The translations under genes and the position numbers were made by a program. Below the pieces are notes generated by a model, which saw nothing but the letters and a program-made list of their open reading frames with translations, made no database searches and was not told the origin of the DNA. Positions 42,527-51,123 of a stretch of DNA of 64,000 nucleotides are shown here, piece after piece (the first letter of the stretch is position 1; each line of letters begins with the position of its first letter). This DNA is from an uncultured Flavobacteriales bacterium (GTDB lineage Bacteria > Bacteroidota > Bacteroidia > Flavobacteriales_D > Sanyastnellaceae). The stretch is from NCBI GenBank assembly GCA_937974555.1, contig CALJKR010000050.1, forward strand, positions 19,703-83,702. Reading direction: 5' to 3'.

Positions 42527-43807
42527 TTACTCTGCTGGTAAATAAGTGAGGCTCGTAAATAATTTGGGATTCAAATATTTATTGGCTACCTGTTGAATAT
42601 CCGAAGGGGTGATGCTGTTGATTACCTCAAAAACTTCCTGCATGGTATTGATTCGATTGTACACCCATAAACTTTTGCCGTTGTTAAACATCAGCGACGA
42701 GCCACTGTCTTGCCCCAAAGCCAATTGGCCCTTCAACTGGGTTTTATATCCCTCCAAGGTTTTGGGATTGAAAGCCTTCTCACGCAATTGCGCCAATTCC
42801 TTATCAATCAATTTTAGGGCTTTATCCAGTTGTTGAACCTCTGTCCCAAGATAAATGGAGAAGACACCGGTATCCGTAAAAGGAGAGTAGTTGGAGTCTA
42901 CTTGGTAAGCGATTCCATGCTTTTCTCTGATTTTTAAATTCAAGATATTGTTCATGGCTGGACCGCCCAAAATATTATTCAGTAATATAAAACTGTGTCG
43001 GTCTTTTTGATGCAAATGGGGAGCTCTGCACGCTATTCCATGATGGGCCTGATGAATTTCCTTGGTAGATTTCAAATGCAACTTTTTGTAAGCCGAATAA
43101 TCTGGACGATTGAAGGTAGAATTTCCCTTGGATACCCCTTCAAAATGCTTTTCTAAAATGGAATGAAGCTTTTCTTTGGACATGGGACCGGCATAACTGA
43201 ATACCATGTTTTGCGCAACAAAGTTTCGCTTATAGAAATTCAGGATGTCCTTTTGCTTAAAAGACTTAACGGTTTCTTCTGTTCCGAGAATGCTACGACC
43301 AATGGGATGGGACGGAAAGATCATTTCATCCATCTCCTCAAAAAGCATATCGGTAGGGGAGTCCTTGTATCCATTGATCTCATCAATGATGACATCCTTT
43401 TCTTTTTCCATTTCCTCCTTGTCAAAGGTGGAATGGAGAGCGATGTCAGCAATCAATTCTACTGCACGGTCCGTATGTTCATGTAGGAAAGACGCATGAA
43501 TCCATGTTTCTTCTTTGGCAGTAAAGGCATTGATTTCGCCGCCCACGGAATCCAATCGGGACAGGACTTGCGTGTTATTTCTTTTGGTGGTTCCTTTGAA
43601 AAGTCCATGTTCAATGAAGTGAGCCAAGCCGTGCTCAGCAGGAAATTCATCACGGCTTCCGCAGCCAATCATCAATCCGCAATGGCCAATGGCACGTTTC
43701 ATCGGTTGGTGTACAACTCGAATGCCGTTGCTTAATTCGTAAACAAAGGGGAAGTCTAAATTTTCCAAATCTGTCAGCTTAATCAATCCATACACCCCAA
43801 GCGTCAA
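42527..43807 (-). CDS. M16-family zinc peptidase (pitrilysin-like)
   Basis: Up to 426 residues. Zinc site HxxEH (GLAHFIEHGLFKGT) plus the distant Glu in KDVIIDEINGYKDSP. The C-terminal non-catalytic M16 domain shows AYQVDSNYSPFTDTGVFSIYLGTE and LKGQLALGQDSGSSLMFNN. Cytoplasmic peptidase; no signal peptide. The start is uncertain: the ATG at 43807 overlaps the DUF4920 gene by 29 bp, while an in-frame TTG at 43786 lies right at that gene's stop. The extra residues of the long form have no conserved features. Confidence 0.9.
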   Translation of the reverse strand: MTLGVYGLIKLTDLENLDFPFVYELSNGIRVVHQPMKRAIGHCGLMIGCGSRDEFPAEHGLAHFIEHGLFKGTTKRNNTQVLSRLDSVGGEINAFTAKEETWIHASFLHEHTDRAVELIADIALHSTFDKEEMEKEKDVIIDEINGYKDSPTDMLFEEMDEMIFPSHPIGRSILGTEETVKSFKQKDILNFYKRNFVAQNMVFSYAGPMSKEKLHSILEKHFEGVSKGNSTFNRPDYSAYKKLHLKSTKEIHQAHHGIACRAPHLHQKDRHSFILLNNILGGPAMNNILNLKIREKHGIAYQVDSNYSPFTDTGVFSIYLGTEVQQLDKALKLIDKELAQLREKAFNPKTLEGYKTQLKGQLALGQDSGSSLMFNNGKSLWVYNRINTMQEVFEVINSITPSDIQQVANKYLNPKLFTSLTYLPAE

Positions 43808-44231
43808 TCGCTATGGCGGTTTCTGGTTGTGTTATTTTTTCGATTTCCGCTTTGGATTTACCAGCATCCTCAGCCAAATGGCGGAGATATTCTACAGATA
43901 AATTATATCGAAAAGCCCGTCCATGAACGAGGCATGATTTTTTTTCACAGCCTTCCAAAGGAACGCCAAAGGCATGGTCTTTCATAAAAACTTTGGTCTT
44001 CATTGTACCATCGGCATTTTGGATTTCCATCCAACATCCTGCTTTTTTGCAGGTTTGAATAATTTCTGCGGAAATGATCATGTCCACGCTATCCGTCATG
44101 TCCATGGCTTTGTAAAGATCATTCAAGGTGAACTTTTGACTTTTATCAAATGACTCGCCATAAAATTGTGCTTGAGACCAACTGTTGAAAGCAATGACAA
44201 CTGCCGCCAATGCCAAAATGTGTTTTTTCAT
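43779..44231 (-). CDS. DUF4920 exported protein
   Basis: 150 residues; signal peptide ending FNSWSQAQ. Matches DUF4920: YGESFDKSQKFTLNDLYKAM, the Cys-containing IIQTCKKAGCWMEI, VFMKDHAFGVPLEGCEKKSCLVHG, and the C-terminal VEYLRHLAEDAGKSKAEIEKI. The CxxxGCW motif could bind a metal or form a disulphide; activity unknown. It lies upstream of the M16 gene in the same transcript. Confidence 0.85.
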   Translation of the reverse strand: MKKHILALAAVVIAFNSWSQAQFYGESFDKSQKFTLNDLYKAMDMTDSVDMIISAEIIQTCKKAGCWMEIQNADGTMKTKVFMKDHAFGVPLEGCEKKSCLVHGRAFRYNLSVEYLRHLAEDAGKSKAEIEKITQPETAIAIDAWGVWID

Positions 44232-44235
44232 ATTA

Positions 44236-44243
44236 CAAAAATA
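44236..44243 (-). promoter_or_regulatory. -7 box placing transcription start at the DUF4920 ATG
   Basis: Minus strand TATTTTTG (exact match), then TAAT and the ATG at 44231: the 4-nt gap predicts a leaderless mRNA. Confidence 0.65.
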
Positions 44244-44253
44244 GGGTGTTTTC

Positions 44254-46287
44254 TTACATCGATTTTACAAAGAATTCCGTTCTACGGTTCTTGGATCGAC
44301 CTTCTTCGGTGTCGTTGGGTGCAATGGGTTGTGTTTCGCCGTAGCCCCGAGCGGTGATGCGCTTGCCATCTACTCCTGACTTTACCAAAAAGTTCATGAC
44401 CTCAAATGCCCGTTCCATGGACAATGCCAAGTTGTCCTCATCCCTTCCCGAAGCATCCGTGTGTCCGCGAATTTCTATGATCATATTGGGATGCTCATTC
44501 ATGAATGCAGCAAACTCTTTTAATATGGGCAAGGAACTTTCTTTCAATTCTGCTTTGTTGGTACCATAAACAATGTCCGGAATAGGGAAGGGTTGATCAC
44601 TGGCCAAGGTCTCTGTCTTCATGTCCAATTTTACCACGACAGGCGGCACAGTATCTTCTTTGTGTGAAATGATGCGTGTATTGAAAGCAACATCATCGCC
44701 CTTGACACTCAAGGTAACATCTTGTTTCGTTCCTACTTTCATGATGGTGGCATAGCTTCCGTCATCTTCGTTAACCTTCACTTTCTCTGTTTCTCCGCTT
44801 TCAGAATATTTGATTTCGACAGAAGCATTGGCTGCTGGTTCTCCTTCTTTATTCTGAACATTGCCTTTCACGACCATCACTTTCTCTGGCTTGGCAGGGG
44901 GAGGCATCTGAAAAGAATACACATCCCAAGTTCTTTCTCCTCTGAATTTCTTGGCGCCAAAATACCCGAGTTCGCCATCACTACTCACCACAACACCAAT
45001 TTGGTCGTTCTCATCGTTGATGGGATAGCCAATATTTTTCACTTCGGTGAATGATAAATCATCATTCATCTTGGTGTAATAAATGTCCATGCCGCCAACG
45101 CCCAAATGACCATCACTGGAGAAGTACAAGGTTTTGCTATCACTGTGAAAATAGGGGCCTTTCTCTTGGCCTTTGGTATTGACTGTTCCTTTCAAGGGCT
45201 GAGCCACTCCCCAAGTCCCATCTGCTTGACGCATGCTGAAGAATAAATCATGGGAGGGATTTCCGCTGCCATCTTTTATGGTGCCTTCTCGGACGGTAGC
45301 AAACACCAAGACTTGTCCATCACCGCTCAGCGTAGGTTGGCCTTCCCAGCCGTTGTCGGTATTGATGTTGGGCCCTAAATCCACCAACTCTTCCCAAACA
45401 TAAATTTTATTGCCCTTGTCATCCAATTTCTTGGTGTATCGGGTGCTGTACAAATCGAAATTTCCTGGGTTCTTGGGCTTTGGATTTTTTTTGGCAACGA
45501 TCATCTCTTTGTTGTCCAATGAGATGGTGATTCCGCCGTAGTTGGAGCCGATGTTGAATGGTTTGGGCAAGGGATTGCCATTGTCAAAGTAAGCGTTGAT
45601 ATCGGAACGCTTGGACCATGTCAATTCTTCTACCATTTTTGGTTCAACATCTCCTTTTGCTTGGCGCATGAACTGACGGGTGTAGAACAATATTTCTCCA
45701 TCTGGAGAAAGCAAAGGCAGATATTCCTCTTTGTCGGAACATACGCCTTCTACCTTCATGGGCTCAAATGGGGTTTTGTTCTGGTAGATTTCTCTGTATG
45801 CTTTTACGTGGGGCAGCGCTTCTTCTACCTCCTTGTATTTCTTTTCATACTGCTTTCCTACCTTGGTGGGGTCATCTGAAGGGAAACGCAGAAATTTCTC
45901 AAAGTAGAGTAGTGCATCGTCAAACTCCCGGTCAGCATAGGCCATGGCGCCCAGATAGTAGAAGGGTTCTGGATCATACACCTCACATTTGGCGACCAAA
46001 TTTTTTAATGTCTCCTTGGCATTATTGAAATCCATATCGCTGTTCTTGGCTCGGAGAAATTCCATTTCGCCCAAAGCATGCAAACAGGGCAGACATTCAG
46101 GGTCCATTTCAATGGACTTCATTACGGCCTCACGTTTTTCTGAGGAACTTCGATCTTTGTCCTTGGCCTTTTCTAACATCTTCAGTGTCTTGGGCGAAGG
46201 GATGTGCTCGCATCCTTCGTCTTGCGCCTTAACGCCAATAGACAATCCAAGGGCAACCATCACCCCCAACCAAGTGCTTCTTTGCAT
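44254..46287 (-). CDS. PorE-like OmpA-family envelope protein
   Basis: 677 residues. Domain order: signal peptide (to GVKAQ), TPR-like helices (about 40-160, PEPFYYLGAMAYADREFDDALLYFEKFL), a PD40/WD40 beta-propeller (about 190-450, LPLLSPDGEILFYTRQ; GQPTLSGDGQVLVFATVR; LGVGGMDIYYTK), a carboxypeptidase-regulatory-like sandwich (about 470-545), and a C-terminal OmpA peptidoglycan-binding domain (about 560-677, IEIRGHTDASGRDEDNLALSMERA; RGYGETQPIAPNDTEEGRSKNRRTEF). This is the arrangement and length of PorE, which anchors the T9SS to peptidoglycan, though Bacteroidota often have several such paralogues. It follows the giant gene by 3 bp. Confidence 0.85.
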   Translation of the reverse strand: MQRSTWLGVMVALGLSIGVKAQDEGCEHIPSPKTLKMLEKAKDKDRSSSEKREAVMKSIEMDPECLPCLHALGEMEFLRAKNSDMDFNNAKETLKNLVAKCEVYDPEPFYYLGAMAYADREFDDALLYFEKFLRFPSDDPTKVGKQYEKKYKEVEEALPHVKAYREIYQNKTPFEPMKVEGVCSDKEEYLPLLSPDGEILFYTRQFMRQAKGDVEPKMVEELTWSKRSDINAYFDNGNPLPKPFNIGSNYGGITISLDNKEMIVAKKNPKPKNPGNFDLYSTRYTKKLDDKGNKIYVWEELVDLGPNINTDNGWEGQPTLSGDGQVLVFATVREGTIKDGSGNPSHDLFFSMRQADGTWGVAQPLKGTVNTKGQEKGPYFHSDSKTLYFSSDGHLGVGGMDIYYTKMNDDLSFTEVKNIGYPINDENDQIGVVVSSDGELGYFGAKKFRGERTWDVYSFQMPPPAKPEKVMVVKGNVQNKEGEPAANASVEIKYSESGETEKVKVNEDDGSYATIMKVGTKQDVTLSVKGDDVAFNTRIISHKEDTVPPVVVKLDMKTETLASDQPFPIPDIVYGTNKAELKESSLPILKEFAAFMNEHPNMIIEIRGHTDASGRDEDNLALSMERAFEVMNFLVKSGVDGKRITARGYGETQPIAPNDTEEGRSKNRRTEFFVKSM

Positions 46288-46290
46288 GAC

Positions 46291-49200
46291 TTACTCTATG
46301 GTTTTACAATATTGACCCAAATGGATTTTTCCGTCCTTGAAATAAAAAGGATAATTTTCACCCAATATCTCTTCCATTCCTTGAATGGGGTTGGGGCTAT
46401 CTTTTACAAATTTCCATTTGAAATTCTTGGTTTTGTTGTTGCCATCAATGGCAACACCACTGCCGTTGGAAATCAAGGTCATTCTTTTGATCACATCACG
46501 GGCCTCAGGACTGTTGCAGATTCCTTGGGCTTCTTCGCAGCAAGCATAGGTACCGTACAAATCACCCAATGAGAATTCATACATCTTTCCAGGTTCTTCA
46601 ACAATCTTTTCTTTTGGGGCAGCAGGTGCTGTTTTTTCCTTGGGTTCCATGTTGAGCTCTGGCTTTCTAATATTGGGCTTGGTAGTATCCGCAGGAGCCA
46701 TATTCATTTCTGGCTTTCGAATCTCTTTCTCATTCTGACCTTCGGTCTGTTTCTCGCTCAGTTTCTCACTCTGTTTTTCGCTCTGTTTCTCGCTCTGCAT
46801 TTTATCAGGGCTGAAAGTTTTGGTCTCTGCTTCGGTCAAGCTGATTTTTTTCCCTTTGAAGTAGGCGGTGATAAATGCATCCTCGTATCCCATGGATTTG
46901 ATTTTGGCCAATTGCGCTTGGGCTTCTGAGCGCTTCATGTATTGTCCGGTGGAGTAGCGGTACAAGTTTTTGCTTGGAACATATTCCATGTTCAAGTTGG
47001 GGAGTGTAATTTCTCCTTCCAAAGCGGGTCTTCCAAACACCCCTACCTGGATGGTGAAATATCCATTCTCATCATCTTCAATTTTATTGGCTGCCAAAGC
47101 TTTGTCGCTGGTTGCCTTGGACTCATTGGTTACGGGCTTTGGATTTTTCTTTTCCTCTTCCTTGGCTTTTTCAGCAGCATCAATGCTTATTCTTTTGCCG
47201 TCTTTGTAAACTACAACAAAGGCATCGGCATATCCCATTTTTCTGATTTCATTGCGCGCGGCCATGGCATCACCCTTATCCGGGAAAAGTCCTGCCATAT
47301 AGCGGGTAAAGCCATTGTTTAATTTTTGACCCATCACTGGAGCAAAATCATTGAAGGTGTTTTGGGGAATGGGTTTTTTGAATGCACCTACTTGTACGGT
47401 ATAAACAATTCCCTCGGGCATTGGCTCATCCACTGGGATAGGATTTTGTGCACCATAGGCCGATTTATTGATACGTACAAAGAAAGGTTTGTCAACACGC
47501 TCAGGTTTGGTTCGCATCAAATCCATTGCGTCTTCTTTGCTGTATGTTTTGCTTTCTAAGACAATTCCATTTTTCTTAATGGCATCTTCGCTTAATGTTA
47601 ATCCACTCAATTGACTGGCCAAATCTGCGTCAATCTTTTCAGATTGATTCTCTCCTTCATTTCCGCTAGTTTTTTTCTCAGTATTTATTGCCACATCCAC
47701 TTTGTGCGTGCTGTATTTGGCACGAATGGCATTGGGATCGCTGGCCAACAAAAACGCCTCTTCTTCTGTTCCGTACAATTGGAATATGGGCAATGCATCA
47801 ATGGCCTTGTTCATGTGGCGATACATGCTCGCCACCATCATGTCTTTGGCAAATGCCGAGCGAATCAATTGGTCTTTTTGTATGGGGTCTGTGATGGTTT
47901 CTGCCTTCTTGCGCTCATTGACTGCAAGCTCACTAATTGAATCTGCGTCGTGGCGGATTTGCTGAATAAATTGATTCAGTATGGATTCAGACTTGATTTT
48001 AGATTCGTTGTCGTAATATTTTTTCAATGCAACCTCTTTCTCTGCATCTACTTCTTTCTTAGCGATGGCACGATACACTTCACGATTGTCCACTTCAAGC
48101 TTGGCTCTGCGATTGACCAATGAGGTGTAGTTTTTTTGCAGAACTTGTTTGTTGGTTGGATTGGTCTCAGTGCTTAAACTTTTCTCAATTTCAAAAATGG
48201 CTTTGTTCAAGCTGTCCATTCGTGCGCGTTCTTTGAAGGATCCACTGATGTCGGGATACTTTTTCATGAGGTCGTACACTTTGTGTTCTTCCATCGCGAA
48301 GTTGGCATCGTATTCTTTGAAGTTGGCACTGTCGATTACCTCTTTGATGACCTTGGCTGATTTCAATGCCAAGGCTACATCCTCATTGTCATCTGCTTTT
48401 GGACTGTATGGCCCTTTTTTATCTTCTGGTTTCCCCTTGGGATTTTCGACAGGGGGAGTGGTAGGATTTTTAGGTGTATCCGTTTTTGGATTGGCTTCGG
48501 TGGTGGTCGTTGCACTTTTTTCTGTTCCTTTGGAATTGGTATTGTCTGCGACATCTCCACCACTGGCTACAGGTATTGCTGGACCTTTCAAGTCAGGTGA
48601 ATTGACTGGCTGGGCCACTTCTTCTATGTCATAATTGCGTGTCCAGGATACTTTGGCTTGATCAAAAAGCAAGGTATGTTTAAATGGCTCGTTGGACTTG
48701 GCATTTAAAGTTTTCACTTGTCCTTGAAGTTGTGCGATTTCGTCTTTGGATAGGGGAGTCTTTTCGGCTTCAGTCATTCCCAAATCTTCTTGGTTGGTCA
48801 TTTGGGTATACACCTTGTTGGCCATTTGTGCGCTCACGGCTTCGTCATAGGTTTTCTTGACTTTGGGGTCGAACAAAATAACCTCTGACTTTTTGTTTTT
48901 AGCACTGGCTTGGGTCTGAGCCAAAGAAGGGGCATTGTTCTTCTTGTCTTCTATGACTTTGGCCTCAAGTACATTAAGCTCTTTGACCATGTCCGTGTAT
49001 GTTTTGGCGTTGGCTTGATGCGAATTTGCCGTGGCCTTGGCTTTTTGCGGCATGGCATTGGCTGGCTTCTTGGGTCTTGCTTGCTCTGCCAACAATCGTT
49101 TTCTTTCTTCACTTAACACCTCAATGGCACCATCGACATTGTTGTCTTTGAGGAAGCTTTGAAGTTTGGTGGCTCTGCTCAACAATTCCTTGGAAGTGGG

Positions 49201-51048
49201 TTCCAATGTGGCTTGATACTCCGATAACTGATTGCCCAAATCCAATGCTCCCTGTGCCTTTAATCGATGGGCCTCTGCGGCTTCTCTCAATTCATTGGCT
49301 TGATTCAACATCTCTTTGTCTTGATCCGTAAAGATGTATGGACTTCCTTTGGCCTTGGCCGCTTCCACTTTGTCGGAAACTATTTTAACCAATGAATCGG
49401 ATAGAGCGGTCTTGGCTGCCGATTGCTTCATTTGTTGACGAGCCAATTGGAATGCGGCTTGTTTTTGTTGCTGAACCACCGGAATCGCTGCACTTGCAGC
49501 TTTGGCCTCGGTCTTCATGTCCGCCAAAATTTCTTCGGTGGTTTTGTTTTTTGCAAATCCGGCCAAGGCTGGGGCGTTGGTCATGCTTCTTTCCAGTGAT
49601 GCCGTTTCGGCTGCTTCTTTGCTCACGCTCATGTTGGATTTGCCACGCAGCAAGGCCGCTAATGCATTTTCCATCCCCGAATCAATGTTGCTATCAGCGC
49701 CATTGCGCACTACCAATTGACCAGACCCATCTTCTTTTTTCACGGCATTCACCGTTTGTGGGAAGTATACAGCGCCTGATCTCCCGGGCTGGACATCAAA
49801 TTCAGAAACCAATTTCTCTTCGCTATCCGGAATCGAAACAGTATAACTGTATCTTCCCGGTTTTGGGAAGTATACATCAAATGCTCCAGATTTAACTTCA
49901 GCAGTTACCTCACTCACAATCTCACCCGTTTCCAGATCTTTGACGACAATCTGCGCCACGTTATTGTCCGGATTTTCCATGTTGGTGAAGTGTCCTTTGG
50001 CGTAAATAATTTCCAGTGGGGTCGTCTCAAAAGAGGTTTGATACAAGGTGTAGTGATTGATATCTGAGGTTCGTCCCGTAGCAAAAATGGCGGTTTGATT
50101 GGCCGCATCTGCTATGAACATCAAGTCATCATCTGGGGTGTTGAAGGCAAAGCCCAAGTTCACGGGTTTCTTCCAACGTTTGCTCAATGAATCCAAATCC
50201 GATCGGAAAATATCATATCCACCCATGCTGTTGTGACCAGTGGAAGCAAAGTACAATCTTTTGCCATTGGGATGCAATACAGGATAATCTTCATCGTACT
50301 CGGTGTTCACCTTTCCTGCAAGTGGTGTTGGTTTTCCATAACTTCCGTCAGGTTTCAATTCAGCTTGATACAAATCCAATCCTGAAGTGTCACTCAATAA
50401 ACTGAAGTAAACAAACTTGGGTGTTCCGTTGATGTGTATAAGGTGTGGGTCTGTTGACTTGCGATCACGGCTACTTAAAAATTCGGTGGGTGTGGTGATG
50501 ATCTTTCCGCCAACGGCTTCCAATGGCATGTATCGGAAAAAGTTGATTCGCTCGGCTTCCACTTTTTTCTTCACGACCATCTCTTTGGGATTGGCCAAAA
50601 TTTTAGACCCGTAAATGCACATTTGAATTTGTCTCAAAGCGTTGTATTGCTCAATAACTTCAGGTTCCGCAGTATCCAAGAAAGTTTCATAAGCATTGCA
50701 TGCTTCTCCAAATTGATAGCTCAAATGCAAGGCGCGTCCCAGGAAAAAATAGGCTTCTGGAGAACTGTATCCACCTTTAATGGATTGCTTTAAATACTTG
50801 ACAGCACTGGTTTTATCCGCATCGCAATAGGTAGCACATACTCCAAAATGAAAGGTGTAATCCATGTTGGATGGTGAGAGTGCAATCAACTGTGAATACA
50901 GCGGATATGCATCTGCATATTGACGGGCGTTGTAAAAGCCCAAAGCTTCTTTGGCCAGTTTGGTTTCGTCTTTCTTGGTCTGTCCAACGCTATCAAAGGA
51001 TAGAAGAGTGATAAAGAAAACGATTAGTATATTGAAAATAGGTTTCAC
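46291..51048 (-). CDS. 1585-residue envelope protein with TPR, PD40, coiled coil and SPOR-like repeats
   Basis: GTG start with a signal peptide ending DSVGQ. Parts in order: TPR-like repeats (about 25-130), PD40 propeller blades (about 195-335, PVLHPNGKRLYFASTGHNSMGGYDIF), a regulatory-like beta sandwich (about 350-420), a very long helical region (about 480-1180), two SPOR-like repeats (about 1213-1300 and 1326-1410: YTVQVGAFKKP and FTIQVGVFGRP, each with a MGYxDAF segment), a Ser-Glu-Lys-Gln repeat and two RKPE[ML]NM repeats, and a Cys-containing C-terminal domain (TYACCEEAQGICNSP). The N-terminal half parallels the PorE-like protein encoded next, so it is probably a partner in the same envelope complex, possibly spanning the periplasm to peptidoglycan. 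Confidence 0.85.
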   Translation of the reverse strand: MKPIFNILIVFFITLLSFDSVGQTKKDETKLAKEALGFYNARQYADAYPLYSQLIALSPSNMDYTFHFGVCATYCDADKTSAVKYLKQSIKGGYSSPEAYFFLGRALHLSYQFGEACNAYETFLDTAEPEVIEQYNALRQIQMCIYGSKILANPKEMVVKKKVEAERINFFRYMPLEAVGGKIITTPTEFLSSRDRKSTDPHLIHINGTPKFVYFSLLSDTSGLDLYQAELKPDGSYGKPTPLAGKVNTEYDEDYPVLHPNGKRLYFASTGHNSMGGYDIFRSDLDSLSKRWKKPVNLGFAFNTPDDDLMFIADAANQTAIFATGRTSDINHYTLYQTSFETTPLEIIYAKGHFTNMENPDNNVAQIVVKDLETGEIVSEVTAEVKSGAFDVYFPKPGRYSYTVSIPDSEEKLVSEFDVQPGRSGAVYFPQTVNAVKKEDGSGQLVVRNGADSNIDSGMENALAALLRGKSNMSVSKEAAETASLERSMTNAPALAGFAKNKTTEEILADMKTEAKAASAAIPVVQQQKQAAFQLARQQMKQSAAKTALSDSLVKIVSDKVEAAKAKGSPYIFTDQDKEMLNQANELREAAEAHRLKAQGALDLGNQLSEYQATLEPTSKELLSRATKLQSFLKDNNVDGAIEVLSEERKRLLAEQARPKKPANAMPQKAKATANSHQANAKTYTDMVKELNVLEAKVIEDKKNNAPSLAQTQASAKNKKSEVILFDPKVKKTYDEAVSAQMANKVYTQMTNQEDLGMTEAEKTPLSKDEIAQLQGQVKTLNAKSNEPFKHTLLFDQAKVSWTRNYDIEEVAQPVNSPDLKGPAIPVASGGDVADNTNSKGTEKSATTTTEANPKTDTPKNPTTPPVENPKGKPEDKKGPYSPKADDNEDVALALKSAKVIKEVIDSANFKEYDANFAMEEHKVYDLMKKYPDISGSFKERARMDSLNKAIFEIEKSLSTETNPTNKQVLQKNYTSLVNRRAKLEVDNREVYRAIAKKEVDAEKEVALKKYYDNESKIKSESILNQFIQQIRHDADSISELAVNERKKAETITDPIQKDQLIRSAFAKDMMVASMYRHMNKAIDALPIFQLYGTEEEAFLLASDPNAIRAKYSTHKVDVAINTEKKTSGNEGENQSEKIDADLASQLSGLTLSEDAIKKNGIVLESKTYSKEDAMDLMRTKPERVDKPFFVRINKSAYGAQNPIPVDEPMPEGIVYTVQVGAFKKPIPQNTFNDFAPVMGQKLNNGFTRYMAGLFPDKGDAMAARNEIRKMGYADAFVVVYKDGKRISIDAAEKAKEEEKKNPKPVTNESKATSDKALAANKIEDDENGYFTIQVGVFGRPALEGEITLPNLNMEYVPSKNLYRYSTGQYMKRSEAQAQLAKIKSMGYEDAFITAYFKGKKISLTEAETKTFSPDKMQSEKQSEKQSEKLSEKQTEGQNEKEIRKPEMNMAPADTTKPNIRKPELNMEPKEKTAPAAPKEKIVEEPGKMYEFSLGDLYGTYACCEEAQGICNSPEARDVIKRMTLISNGSGVAIDGNNKTKNFKWKFVKDSPNPIQGMEEILGENYPFYFKDGKIHLGQYCKTIE
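46747..46797. repeat. Four tandem 12-bp units in the giant envelope gene
   Basis: Units CTGTTTCTCGCT with variants, coding Ser-Glu-Lys-Gln/Leu on the minus strand. Prone to copy-number change in steps of four residues, in frame. Confidence 0.8.
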
Positions 51049-51111
51049 AGTTCGGTTCTATTGAATCACGAAATATAAAACATTCCGTGCAATCAACCAA
51101 TTTTCTTCGGC

Positions 51112-51119
51112 TACATTTG
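51112..51119 (+). promoter_or_regulatory. -7 box placing transcription start at the DUF423 fusion ATG
   Basis: TACATTTG (exact match), then TAGC and the ATG at 51124: 4-nt gap, leaderless mRNA predicted. Confidence 0.65.
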
Positions 51120-51123
51120 TAGC

